Assembly (NCBI GenBank): GCA_050084515.1
Contig: CM114273.1
Span: forward strand, 36,890,001-36,954,000
Source of the DNA: Blasia pusilla
Lineage: Eukaryota; Marchantiophyta; Marchantiopsida; Blasiales
Length of the DNA: 64,000 nucleotides
Direction of reading: 5' to 3'
Shown here: piece by piece, positions 10,252 through 19,921 of the stretch
How positions within the stretch are numbered: the stretch's first letter is position 1
Layout: each line of letters opens with the position of its first letter
Translations under genes and position numbers: made by a program
The notes under the pieces: generated by a model
Database searches by the model: none
Told to the model about the DNA's origin: nothing
Seen by the model: only the letters and a program-made list of their open reading frames with translations

Positions 10252-11470
10252 GAGGCGAGGTAGTGGACCTGAGAGTAGCTCTGGAGGGTTTACCCAGAGT
10301 GGTGCGAGGTTTTGAGGGTCTCCACGTGAGAGACCACCTCGATCTCCTTTTGTGTCGTCTTCAGACGAGGGGGAGCGTGGAGAGGATTTTGTGAGCACAT
10401 CGCCACACATTGTGATTGGTTCTACTTGTTGGGCGTACGAGATGGACGATCGGGGTAGAGGACTGCGTAGGTCTTCAGGTGCAGTAGGCACGATTGAGTT
10501 GCACGATTTCATAGCAAAGTTTAGGACTTGGCGCGACTCCTTGCGGGCCAGGAACTCTAGTGAGTTCAACCCGTTTATAGCAACGGTATGTTCCAACATT
10601 TAGAGGGGGCGCCCATTGACGATTACCATGAGTTCTCTCAGAGATATGCACGTGAGATTGAGGCGTGGAGGCTCTACTATGACCCACATTATGTGTCATG
10701 GACGGAGCTGTTCCCATATGAGGAGGAGGAGTCAGGAGAGGCTACTTGCTCTTCCACTCGTGACGTTTTAGGAGGGGTCACTCGCACGGGAGCAATTGCA
10801 CTGTCTAGTCAGGTTCGTTCGAGGTTCAACCTTGTGGTTGAGTTCTTTGCTGAGTTAAGGGCGAGCTACCAGGGGGTACGGACGGAGAAGTTGCGGAGCA
10901 TCCATGACTTCCAGAGGCGCCCGGGTGACAGTTTGCGTGAAGCTTACACTCGCTTGCGCCGGTTGATCAACGTCACTCAGGGGGTGACATAGGCTCAGGC
11001 TATCCAGTCATGGTACGCAATGCTGGACCGAACCCTGCGGACACGGGTGCGGGAGGGGGTGCTTCTTATGAACACCTCCCCTATGTTGAGATATGTTTTT
11101 AGGACAGCCAAGAACATTGAGTGCAACATGGCGGAGGAGAGCATAGCTACCATGGGTTGTGGGCGAGAGTTGTCACGATTGCCTGCACTACTTGTGTAGC
11201 AACGTGGACTCCGAGATAGATCGACTGTGGCACCACGAGCTTAGGGAGGATACCGAGGGGCCGTGCCATAGAGACCTGCGCCTTCATATGCGGCTCAACA
11301 GCTGCCGCCTACTATTACTTGTCGGTCATGTGGTGGAACCCATCATCAATGCGATTGCTCTCGTCAGGGTCATGGACGTGTGCCTCAGCATGGAGGAGAC
11401 GATGGTGCTACACCAAGAGGTTATTAGTGTGACTATTGTCTGAGGTATGGTCATCCACGCGCCAGGTGTT
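10252..11470 (+). pseudogene. Gag with CCHC zinc knuckle, copy 2
   Basis: Structural Gag in at least three frames. 10352-10603 has a conserved N-terminal part (ELHDFIAKFRTWRDSLRARN). 10588-10992 holds the capsid-like part with the retrotransposon-gag signature DFQRRPGDSLREAYTRLRRL. It goes on past a TAG at 10990 through SWYAMLDRTLRTRVREG to about 11160. A CX2CX4HX4C knuckle, CDYCLRYGHPRARC, is encoded at 11428-11469. The knuckle binds RNA during packaging in this family. Copy 3 has the same order, and copy 4 keeps only the N-terminus. The likely Gag start is upstream of 10352, since similarity to copies 3 and 4 begins just after 10252. Confidence 0.8.
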
Positions 11471-11659
11471 TCATTTTACATCCTGAGGTACGTCCAGCCC
11501 AAGGGCCAGAGAGGGCACCAGAGCGAGTAGCCGGTTGGGGTGGGCCTAGAGATAATGCATTGGTGGTCCCATTGGAGGACGAGGAGTTGGAGTTGCCCGA
11601 CACGGTGATGGAGCTACCTGTGGACATGCGCCGAGGAAGACGTCGTACGTGAGGCTAGG

Positions 11660-12780
11660 ATGGCTGCTCAGATACAGCAGCTACAGGAGCAGATTGCCGT
11701 TATGGCATTGAGATTACCCGATTTTGGATCCGTGACATCGACATCATATGGAGCAGCCAGAGATATGGAGGATCCTGGTTGGATGTGTGGGGTTGCCCAG
11801 ATGGAGGCAGCCGCAGTTGTGACATGTGGAGCAGCCGCAGAGTTGGATCCACAGCGAGGGGAAGCGAGGAAACAGACTTGGCTTCCTGAGTCTTTCACGT
11901 TGTCCGAGGCAATGAAGACCCCATTGATTAGAGTTCTTGGAGAGTTGGTGATGTTTTTGGTGTGTACGCACGGAGGGTGATGGGAGAAGCAACTGCGACG
12001 ACTCCTATTGTTGATGCTCAGGAGGGGCATGTATCGAGCACGTTGTTGGGGGCGGCCACAATTGTGTACCGTGCTTCTTTATTTTCTGCTTCCAATGTTA
12101 TGACGTTGGGGGGTACGCCCGCCGAGGCTTTTTGGCTGGCCGCTACGCTATGTGAGTGTGGAGTTGGACTTCCTGCATCATGTTCAGAGGTGATTGCAGA
12201 GGAGGTGATGGACCTGCCCTTGGAGTGGATGCTCAGGCCGTCCACGTCAGATTCATGGCAGGCTGCGGCTGCTAGGATGGCGGAGATGCCGCTAGACCCG
12301 CGATAAAGTGTGCCATGGCTTCTCTTGGTGTTATGTTGCTTGATAACCAGGAAGAGGTCTTCCAGTTGGTGAGTCCCGGAGGTAGAGCTTTTAGTCCGCA
12401 GCGCGTCTTGTTGGATTCAGGAGCACAACCCCTGATGTTGGGGAAAGCGTCATTCAAAGGATTGGGCTTGACGAGAGCCGATGTGGAGCGTTGTCCATTC
12501 CGGATACAGACATCCTTGGGTGGAGCAAGTACCACACAATATATCACTCGATAGGAAGTCGTGGTGAGGATTCCCCCGGGACATCCTACAGATTAGTCCG
12601 TGGTGCGAGCCAAGGCGATAGTGACTGATGGAGAGTCCTACGACGTCTTTGTTGGTGGAGCAGTGTTATACCTAATGGGGTCTTCCTTGGATTACTGGGA
12701 GGAGTCAGCGTCCTACACACGAGGATGGCAGTCAGGTGATGGGCGCCTTAACTCATTACCTGTTTGATTCATAGGTGTAG
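11660..12780 (+). pseudogene. Linker and aspartic protease, copy 2
   Basis: The linker (AAQIQQLQEQIAVMALRL, then QSFTLSEA-type and AEAFWLAATLCE blocks) leads to a retropepsin-like domain. Its active site VLLDSGAQPLMLG lies near 12408-12446 and a GG-rich flap-like segment (SLGGASTTQYITR) lies just after. Stops at 12552-12554 (TAG) and 12765-12767 (TGA) and a frameshift between 11980 and 11962 break the frame. Copy 3 reads Gln or Arg at the two stop positions. Cleavage of the Gag-Pol polyprotein is the family role. Confidence 0.72.
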
Positions 12781-14060
12781 TGATGGAGCGACGGCCAGGA
12801 GAGGTGGCGACCTTAGTAGCATTTAGCAATGCCATCACTTGGCCTAGTGATTTGATTGAGGGACATGTCCATGCAGAGGATACTCCCGTTCCTGACATTT
12901 CTATGGAGAGGAGTGTTATGGTAGCCGCATCATTCCATGGAGGAGAGGTGCCGTTGTGGGGCTCGAGTGAGGAGCTTCAAAAAATGGCAGATGAGCACGT
13001 GCAGACCGCGTGGAGCGAGGCGTTTGCACCGGAGCATGACGGGTCTGAGGAACCCGAGGTAGCAGGGAGTGTTACGATGACAACCTTGGATACCACACCC
13101 ATTGTGTGGTGTATCCTGGAGGAGGGTATTCGAGTGTTAGATCTGTTTGGAGGGATTAGCAATGAGTTAGCTGCTTTTTTGCAGGCAGGAGTGCGCGTGC
13201 AGCAGTACCTGTATGTGGAGAGTGATGATGTTGCGAGGCGCGTCTCACTATGACATGTGGTACAATTACGCCTACGTTTTCTCGACTTATTGTCTACGTC
13301 CACGGTATAGGGGTACCAGAGTTCCCTATCGAGGGATATTTCGTTGCTAGGGACGCAGGAATTAGACCGGTTAGGCACCATTGATTTGGTCATTACCGAT
13401 TGGCCATGTCAAGGCCAATCGAGTGTTGGACGAGGAAGCGGGTTGGCCGACACTCGGTCTAGGTTGTTTTGGGAGATGTTGAGGGTTTTACGGTAGTTGT
13501 AGGAGCACCAGTCTCGTTCTCCAGCCTACATTCTGGAGAATGTGCCGATCTTAGGAGACTCCATATCACGGGTGGTGACGAGTGCTCATCAGGTGCGTGC
13601 CTGGATCGGCCGAGCAGTATTCTTGGATGCGGCGAGTGTAGGTTCTAGAGCCCATTGCCCGCGTCTATGGTGGACCAACTTGGTGCCCCATGCGGTGTTA
13701 CGGAGGGCGTATGCGAGAGTGGAGCGCCCCTTCCATTTGTTAGTGGATTCCATTTTGGATCCAGGTTGTCGCTCACAGGTAGTGAGGCACGATGATCGAC
13801 CACTATTGACTGTATTCAACAGGGTAGGTAAGCCGCAGGCAGCCTTTCCCACGTTTGTGAGTTTTCCCGCTTCCTATGCATACAAGGAGGCCGGTCCTGG
13901 TTTGGTTTGGGATGATCAGGTTCAGCGGTTGGTGGAGCCCAACGCCGACGAGAGAGAGCGAGCCATGGGATTTCCCACATGAGTGACGGCAGTACCGTCA
14001 GTGTCAGAGGCATCACGATGCCATGTCTTGGGTCAAGCGATGGACCTGAACTTCTTAACA
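12780..14060 (+). pseudogene. Dnmt3-like cytosine-5 DNA methyltransferase domain, copy 2
   Basis: All key motifs are present across interrupted frames. Motif I is RVLDLFGGISNEL (near 13135). A Glu-containing YVESDD block follows. Motif IV is DWPCQGQSSVGRG near 13400, with the catalytic Cys kept. Motif VI is YILENVPILGD near 13530-13555. Motif VIII region is LDAASVGSRAHCPRLWWTN (13625-13680), resembling the Dnmt3 AHRARYFWGN block. The C-terminal end is ERERAMGFPT then SEASRCHVLGQAMDLN (13950-14050), the Dnmt3-like motif IX/X tail. Stops at 13251, 13308-13310, 13500-13502 and 13981 disrupt it. No bacterial-type long target-recognition domain is seen, which also fits Dnmt3. Predicted substrate is DNA cytosine with AdoMet as donor. 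Confidence 0.85.
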
Positions 14061-14612
14061 TGGATCCTCGGCTTGGGAGTGGCTGAGCAGTGCCGTATGA
14101 GATTGTGACAGATCACAACGGTTGCGTTGGTGAGCCCCATGCCTACCGAGACGGTGGAGGCAGTGGCTAGGGGCAAGACCCGAGGAGATTGACACACCAT
14201 GGGAGATCGGGAGAGACACGCTTGGACTTCTTGGGATGTTTTGCAAGTACGCCAAGAGATGATAGCCACAACATCGAGCGTGGTTCCGGGCACTGCATGT
14301 GGAGGAGATCAGAGTTTGCACTTGGCTGCAAGAGAGCCGTCGAGTGTCGATGTTTGAGACGGGGTTGTACCATAGCAACCACCAATATCCGCGCCGGAGA
14401 GTCCTACCATAGCCACGTTGGAGACTTGGGAGCCAGATATGGGCCCTAAGTTGAGAGGAGGAGAGCGGCGCCAAATACATCAATTCCTCAGGAGTTTTAG
14501 GAGTTGTTTTGCGTTTAGCATGGAGGATTTGGGTACGCTGAAGGGACCGGGGATCCGCATTGAGTTGTCGAGTGATACGCCAATCTTCCAATGACCCTAC
14601 AGGTACAATGAT
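14061..14612 (+). other. Methyltransferase-reverse transcriptase spacer, copy 2
   Basis: Broken coding sequence linking the methyltransferase to the reverse transcriptase. Short blocks match copy 3 (minus strand, 23600-24130), including the FLRSFRSCFAFS-like stretch that precedes gypsy reverse transcriptases. No separate domain is recognisable. Confidence 0.5.
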
Positions 14613-15923
14613 ATGGAGAGGGCTCTCATTCAGAGTAGGAGCCATGACTTGGTTGGATCAGGACTAGTGGAGATGTCGCATGGGGAGTATGCATCTGCCA
14701 CTGTCATGCCCGCCAAGAAGGATGTGCATGGCAACTGGACGGATATGTGGATGTGTGGGGATTATCGACCTATCAATCGACAGACGAAGTCTAGTAGGTA
14801 TGCCATGCCCACCCTTGAGGAGATCTTTGATGCGATTGGTCACGCAATGGTCTTCAGTTCATTGGATTTGCGAGCCGGATACCATAAGCTGCCTATGAGA
14901 TTGGAGGACAGGCAGAAAATGGCATTTTGGGGCATCGATCCTCACGGGAAGGATCGTTTGTATCAGTGGCGGTTCTTACCATTTAGGTTAAAGAACTCCC
15001 CGGCTGAGTTTCAGAGGGTCATGGATAGGATCTTGGCTGGTCTGGATTTTGCTAGGTGTTATATTGATGACGTCGTAGTCTTTAGCGCCATAGTTGAGGA
15101 GCATGAGCAACATCTAGAGGAGGTGTTTCGACGATTGCAATTACATGGGCTCAAGCTACATCCAGGCAAGTGCAAGTTCTTCTACGACCAGATTGAGTAC
15201 TTGGGTCATACGATATATCCAGGGGGCCTTGGTGTTCAGTAGACAAAGGTAGAGGCTATCTCACGCATTCCACGCCCTACGGATGTGAGCCGTGTTTGCG
15301 CATTCATGGGATTGGCGAACTTCTATCAGCGGTACGTCAAGGGATTCAATTCGATTGCAAAGCCGCTGACCTTGCTGACCAAGGTGGATCACGAGTGGCA
15401 CTGTGGGGATGAGCAGGAGCGAGCATTTCAATTGCTCAAGGACAAGTTGACATCTGCACCCATCTTGAGAAGATCAATCAAGGGGCGTACTTTCCAGTTG
15501 CACAAAGATTGGAGCATGTTGGGGCTTGGAGCGGTGCTCACCCAACATGATTATGAGGGTAGAGCGTTCGTGGTGGCTTACGCTAGCCGCTCGAACAACG
15601 CTGCAGAGGCGAAGTATAACTCGTATGAGGGTGAGTGCTTGGCTGCAGTGTGGGCTGTCGTGCATTTCAGATGTTACTAATTCGGCAACCCCTTTACCAT
15701 CATCACTGATCATCAACCACTGAAGTGGTTAATGGAGTCCGACAAGATTACAGGGAAGCTTGTAAGATGGGCTCTGTTGTTGCAAGAATATGATTTTCAG
15801 GTGGTACATAGACCTGGGACGCTCAACCAGGATGTAGATGGGTTGAGTCGTAACCCATGCTCGAGTCAACGAGATGCAACTGGAGCTCGATGGCATGGAG
15901 AGAGTGATGAGGAGTCAGTATGA
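14613..15923 (+). pseudogene. Gypsy reverse transcriptase and RNase H, copy 2
   Basis: Reverse transcriptase frame 14613-15242 (209 codons): VMPAKKDVHGNW, MCGDYRPINRQ, DLRAGYHKLPMR, QWRFLPFRLKNSPAEFQR and YIDDVVVFS (YIDD at about 15060). A TAG at 15240-15242 replaces a Gln that copies 1 and 3 keep. The thumb and RNase H run on in frame (FMGLANFYQRYVKGF, DWSMLGLGAVLTQ, YEGECLAAVWA), then a TAA near 15678, then ITDHQPLKWLMESD and the [17 protein letters not shown] tether. Catalytic residues appear intact apart from the two stops. Confidence 0.88.
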
Positions 15924-16139
15924 GGATGGCGCGCATCAGCCTATTTAGGCGTGTTGGCTATGGGGAGCCAGAGTGTGGAGACTTCGATGGCGAGGTGTAG
16001 TGGAGAGTCCTTGGATCCAAGGCCAGTGAGGAGACCAAAGGTTGCTGAGATATTCATGATGATGGAGTAGTCTCAGAGTACCTTTGTACTGGTAGCGTTG
16101 CGAGCACCGTGGGTGCTAGAGAGCGGGATCAAATCCTAC

Positions 16140-17490
16140 AGCGGGCCAGACGGTTCCGTTGGGAGGGGACACAAGTTTTGAAGGTTTGGGAGGATGGTAG
16201 AGTACGCGTAGTGCCGCATCCTTTGTAGAGAGCATGACTAGTGAAGCATGCCTACAAGAAGTTGGGTCACTTTGGGGTGAGCGGACGTACAACTTGCTCT
16301 AGATTCACTATTGGTGGCGAGGCATGCAGATTGACGTTCAACAATCTGTTGCCAACTGCATGGTGTGTGATCGGGTTCGAGCATCGTTCAATGCTCCGAC
16401 TCCACAGTTGCATCCATTACCGATCATGGGCTTAGGGTATAGATGGAGTTTGGATTTTGCAGTATCTTTGCCTTTGACGGAGCGTCACAGTCGTTATGTG
16501 TTGATGATGGTCGAGCACTTCTCCAAGTGGATCGAGTTGGTTGCATTGCCTGACAAAGCGAGTGAGGGAGTAGCTTATGCCTTACTTGATAGAATACTGA
16601 GTCATTATGGTGCACCGGCTAAGGTGTTGACAGACCAGGGTATCGAGTACGGCGGTGAGTTCCAGGCCTTATATGATCACGCGCTGATCGACCACCGCAC
16701 GACTTCGCGAGATCATCCCGAGGCGGATGGATCAGCGGAGAGAGTTATGCAGAAGATGAAGAGGGGTTTACGCAAGTATGGCTTGCAGAGAGGTCACCTA
16801 GTAGATTGGGACCTCCAGTTGCCATGGTTGGCGATGGGATACAGATTCAGCACGCAGACATCCTTAGCGTTTTTTTTACCGTACTTGCTACTTTATGGCC
16901 GAGAGCCAGAGTTACTTGCGGCCATTCGTCAAGATGTTGGTGAGGTGCTGGACCTTGATGACCCAGATGTATGGATGCGAGCATGTTCTCAGAGGGCTGA
17001 GTTGTTTCGGAGAGTGATGCCCATGGCGTTCAAGAACTTGGCGATTGTGCAGCATCGGGATACGTCGAGGTATGCGACTATTCTGGGTGGTGGTTATCGA
17101 CCAACTATCTGGAGGTTTCATCAAGGAGATTATGTCTACTTGCAACAGACGGCTTCGACGACGTTGGATGTGACTGTAGGGCGCACTATCCTGAGAGTGC
17201 GTGACGTTTTGCCATCCGGTGTTCTCTTGCTGGAGGGATACGATGGTATGGTATGGAAGGACCATGTGTGTAATTGTGCGCCATGTCACCTTCCTAACAT
17301 TGATGGTACTGTAGATCCGAACTTAGCAGTAGTTCCTACAGGCTTGCGTTGTATGTTGTGTGGTTCTGCTCGTGGTGCGGCCACGATGCTAGTCTGTGAT
17401 GGATGTTGGAGAGGTTGGCATATGGCATGTCTGACGCCACCTCTCACTAAGGTTCCTCGGGGACAATGGATGTGTCCCAGATGTACATAA
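16140..17490 (+). CDS. Integrase with C-terminal PHD finger, copy 2 (388-codon open frame from 16324)
   Basis: The longest open frame in the window. The HHCC zinc site is split: its His part (HAYKKLGHFGVSG) is upstream in a broken frame, and CMVC is at residues 12-15. The catalytic core has D44 (LDFAVSLP), D104 (LTDQGIEYG) and E139 (ADGSAERV), the D,D-35-E pattern of retroviral-type integrases. Then come WDLQLPWLAMGYRFS, LLYGREPE, a C-terminal FHQGDYVYLQQ ... TILRVRDVLPSGVLLLEG module and CAPCHLPNIDG. Residues 343-387 form a full C4HC3 PHD finger (CMLC, CDGC, HMAC, CPRC). No chromodomain is seen. In plant chromoviruses a chromodomain occupies this place, so the PHD finger may do the targeting. 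The frame ends TAA at 17488-17490. Confidence 0.9.
17350..17487 (+). other. PHD finger coding segment, intact C4HC3
   Basis: The spacing C-x2-C-x11-C-x2-C-x4-H-x2-C, then CPRC, with the tryptophan before the last pair (QWMCPRC) and the LTPPL block, is typical of PHD fingers that read the histone H3 tail. It is continuous with the integrase, with no stop between them. Copy 1 (about 6379-6516) and copy 3 (about 20698-20850, minus) have the same domain with lost cysteines. Confidence 0.88.
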
Positions 17491-17665
17491 AGGAGATACT
17501 AGACAGGTTTCGATTCCGACTTTTTCAGTGTCATGGATGACAGGAAGGCGACTAAGGATGGGGCCACATGCGCACCCGACCTTTCTGCTCTTAGCGTCCT
17601 AGAGATGTATGTCGTGGTAGGTAGGGATAGATGGCTATCTGGAGTTAGAGGGACCTAACCACCAA

Positions 17666-17804
17666 CTAGGGGGATGATTGGAGATATTTTGGTACTTCTC
17701 GCCTCTATGTTTGGATGCCATGAGTTAGCATGGGATCGTGCGTGTTTGTGTGTATGTTCGGTGACAGCAATGTATGTTGTGTAGCGATGTGTATGCGCAC
17801 AACA
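17666..17804 (+). repeat. Polypurine tract and 126-bp terminal module, copy 2
   Basis: AACTAGGGGGATGATTGG holds a G-rich tract like the 3' polypurine primer of LTR elements. The module TGGAGATATTTTGG ... GCGCACAACA follows (17679-17804). A near-identical module is at 18324-18449. The tract lies before this module rather than directly before the TGTCACG repeat, which makes the true LTR start ambiguous. Confidence 0.6.
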
Positions 17805-17805
17805 A

Positions 17806-18449
17806 CTGTCACGTCTTTTACGATAGATCGGTGAGATCTAGTAGAACGCCTTCGTGAGTAGTGGAGGACAGGCTCAGTAGGTCTACGATGACATGTTGAG
17901 GCCGCGGGAAACCTAAGAGAGCAGGTTTCTCCTTCATTTAGGCTCATTTGAAGCCATATTGAGGAACTTACTATTTTAGGTAAGTACCCTTTTGAATATA
18001 TGATCGAATTTAAATTTTTGGTAAGTAGCCCTTGACCTCCTACATCAGGTCAAGAGCCAAGGAGGTGACTTGGGAGAATAGATTACCATGGAGAGAGCTT
18101 GGGAGAGGTGAGGGGTATACCTCAAGGAGAGAGAGAGCTTGAGAGTTCATTCTCTCTTTGTTGAACCTCTTGGCATAAGGCGGCGGAGTTATGGTCCCTT
18201 GCCTTGTGAGTGTAACCCAAGCCTCTCATTAGGAGAGTGGGTTTGGTTTGACATGAGAGAGAGTGCACACCTTTGAGAGCTATGGTGTGAGATGGTGTAG
18301 AGAGACATTGGATCTTACTTTATTGGAGATATTTTGGTACTTCTCGCCTCTGTGTTTGGATGCCATGAGTTAGCATGGGATCGTGCGTGTTTGTGTGTGT
18401 GTTCAGTGACAACAATGTATGCTGTGTAGCGATGTGTATGCGCACGACA
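17806..18449 (+). repeat. 3' terminal repeat of copy 2, 644 bp, TG...CA
   Basis: Starts TGTCACGTCTTTTACGATAG, runs through the R module to about 18323, then the 126-bp module ending GCGCACGACA. It is followed at once by the TTGTAG target copy. Compared with 8840-8926 it lacks everything after CTTACTTTA, where the module follows directly, so the 3' repeat is a shortened form. Confidence 0.7.
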
Positions 18450-18910
18450 TTGTAGGAGAAATTGATCTTGTGTATATAGGTACAGATCAGCAAATTCCTG
18501 ACATCTTTACAAAGGCATTGTCTAGAGATAAGTTTGAGATGTTTAGAAATGATTTAGGCGTTAGAGATATCCATATGAGCTTGAAGGGGAGTATTGAAGA
18601 TTAGGTTACAGTCAAGCTCATGAGACACCTAAACTCCTACATTTGGTACTCACACGAAGTAGGGAAGCTTAATCTTAGTTAGTCAGTTAAGCACGATTAT
18701 CTTAACTATGGTTAGTTAATCACAGTTAGTCTAACTCGAGACTATGGTTAAGGTTAGGGTTAGGGTTGCTTGTACATACCCTATATAATTGAGAAGGGGA
18801 CCAGCCTCCACTCATTCTCTCATTGCAAATTTCGTTCTCAATGGTGGTGTGTGAGTGTGAATGTGAGAGCCGTTTCCCACCAATTATGCTTCTTTAGCAG
18901 TTTTCCATAG
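18450..18910 (+). mobile_element. Copia element, 3' part: RNase H tail, polypurine tract and LTR
   Basis: The frame from 7683 continues as VGEIDLVYIGTDQQIPDIFTKALSRDK, the usual copia C-terminus, and ends with TAG at 18602-18604. TTGAAGGGGAGTATTGAAG contains the polypurine tract (18581-18591). The LTR probably starts TGAAGATTAGG at 18595 and has a TATA box (CCTATATAATTG) near 18779-18790 and a short TTAGGG-like run at about 18750-18768. The LTR right end is not certain; about 18910 is a guess. Confidence 0.75.
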
Positions 18911-19740
18911 AAACTAGGTGGCTAGCTAGATATGTAACATACCAAAAGCTAAAGCATCCTTGTTAATAGGACTAAACTTATCATTCCAATCACATCCTTG
19001 GGCAATAATAGTCTAAATATGCCTACTAGTTACACTATTTTTCCATGAAGTTGGCACAAGCCGAAGGTTATCACAAAATTCTGTCTAATGTGCAGTAGGT
19101 CGAACATGGTGTGGTGCTTGTATATTTGGAATGCTTTGGATATCATTGGAACCATGCTTGCAAAATCCAAGTAGTTTGCTAGAACTTGCCATTAAAGTTT
19201 TAAAAACAAAAAATATATAAGTTCATATAATAGGAGAGCCTAAGGTAATGGATAGGTTGTACTTGAATTGTAGGTATTATGACTTCATCCTTCTAAGATA
19301 TATGTGGATTAGGGTCATACTCATGTAGTGGTAGCGCAGTGGATCCTATATGGTGAACTTGCTAAATGTAGGATAGAGGTTGGCTTAATCCTACAATAGA
19401 CTTCTTACCTTACGATCTTGTGTTGTCATCATTAGAAGCCATTCTAAAATATAGATTAATTGGAATTGATACTCAAAGCTTGAGAACTAGACTTGATGCC
19501 TATAAGTGAGGAAATCTGAGGATTCTAACTTAACTAGTATATGGAGTTGATTCCTATTTTGCACATATGACAAAATAACATAAACCATACTTAAAGCAAA
19601 AGTAGATTGAGTAATAAGGAGATACCTCCCATGAATAGTTGAACCTCAGCTTTTATGATTTGTCATTACATATCCAAGTGAGAGTGAAAAATTCCTTTAT
19701 AGTATTTCTAGTTAGATGCATATCTCATAAGTGCAAAATT
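18911..19740. other. AT-rich sequence, no gene recognised
   Basis: About 830 bp with no ORF of note. It lies between the copia LTR and the helicase relic. Short minus-strand coding-like strings occur near 18950-19080, but I could not assign them. Confidence 0.4.
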
Positions 19741-19921
19741 TTATCCAATAATGTTAATTAATTGATCTGATGAATAGATTTTGATAGATATATTAGACAC
19801 ATAGTTATTTATATAGCCTACCCCATCTACCATCGTATTAGCCTCATTTGCAAATTGAAACCTTAGGATGATGTTGGATGTGAGCATGACCTTGCATCCT
19901 ATGGCAACAAAGGATGATAGG
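19741..19921 (-). pseudogene. PIF1/Helitron-type helicase, C-terminal fragment
   Basis: Minus-strand reading FVAIGCKVMLTSNIILRFQFANEANTMVDGVGYI matches the late PIF1 helicase motif (GxxVMLTxN ... GLxNGxxGxVxxIxY) common in Helitron helicases. The fragment begins exactly where the terminal repeat of copy 3 stops. The matching upstream motifs are at 30525-30810 beyond that element, so the gene was split by the insertion. The segment between the two motifs (roughly 150 residues in the family) is missing. Confidence 0.6.

Larger units (their letters stand above)
7684..18449 (+). mobile_element. Ty3/gypsy retrotransposon with methyltransferase and PHD finger, copy 2 (most complete)
   Basis: A 10.8-kb insertion into a copia element. 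The flanks carry TTGTAG at 7678-7683 and 18450-18455, and removing the insertion restores the copia reading KVLVGEIDLVY. The left end starts with the TGTCACGTC-type repeat (here lacking its first TG) and the right end is GCGCACGACA. Inside are Gag, CCHC knuckle, protease, Dnmt3-like methyltransferase, reverse transcriptase, RNase H, integrase and an intact PHD finger. About ten stops or frameshifts interrupt the frame. At least five stops are consistent with C-to-T change at CAG or CGA codons, judged against copies 1 and 3. Confidence 0.9.

Noticed and set aside
10102-10599. 165-residue minus-strand ORF opposite gag
   Set aside because: Shadow of gag and terminal-repeat sequence. Similar antisense frames occur at 1437-1949 and 14055-14645 and have no domains.
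13130-14050. Bacterial restriction-modification methyltransferase or contamination
   Set aside because: The domain lies in line between gypsy protease and reverse transcriptase in three separate copies, with a Dnmt3-like tail. It belongs to the element.
17284-17345. Chromodomain at the integrase C-terminus
   Set aside because: The segment before the PHD finger lacks the aromatic residues and length of a chromodomain. It is the tail of the integrase C-terminal module.
18745-18770. TTAGGG-like run suggesting a telomeric repeat
   Set aside because: Only two or three units inside a copia LTR, far too short to be an interstitial telomere.
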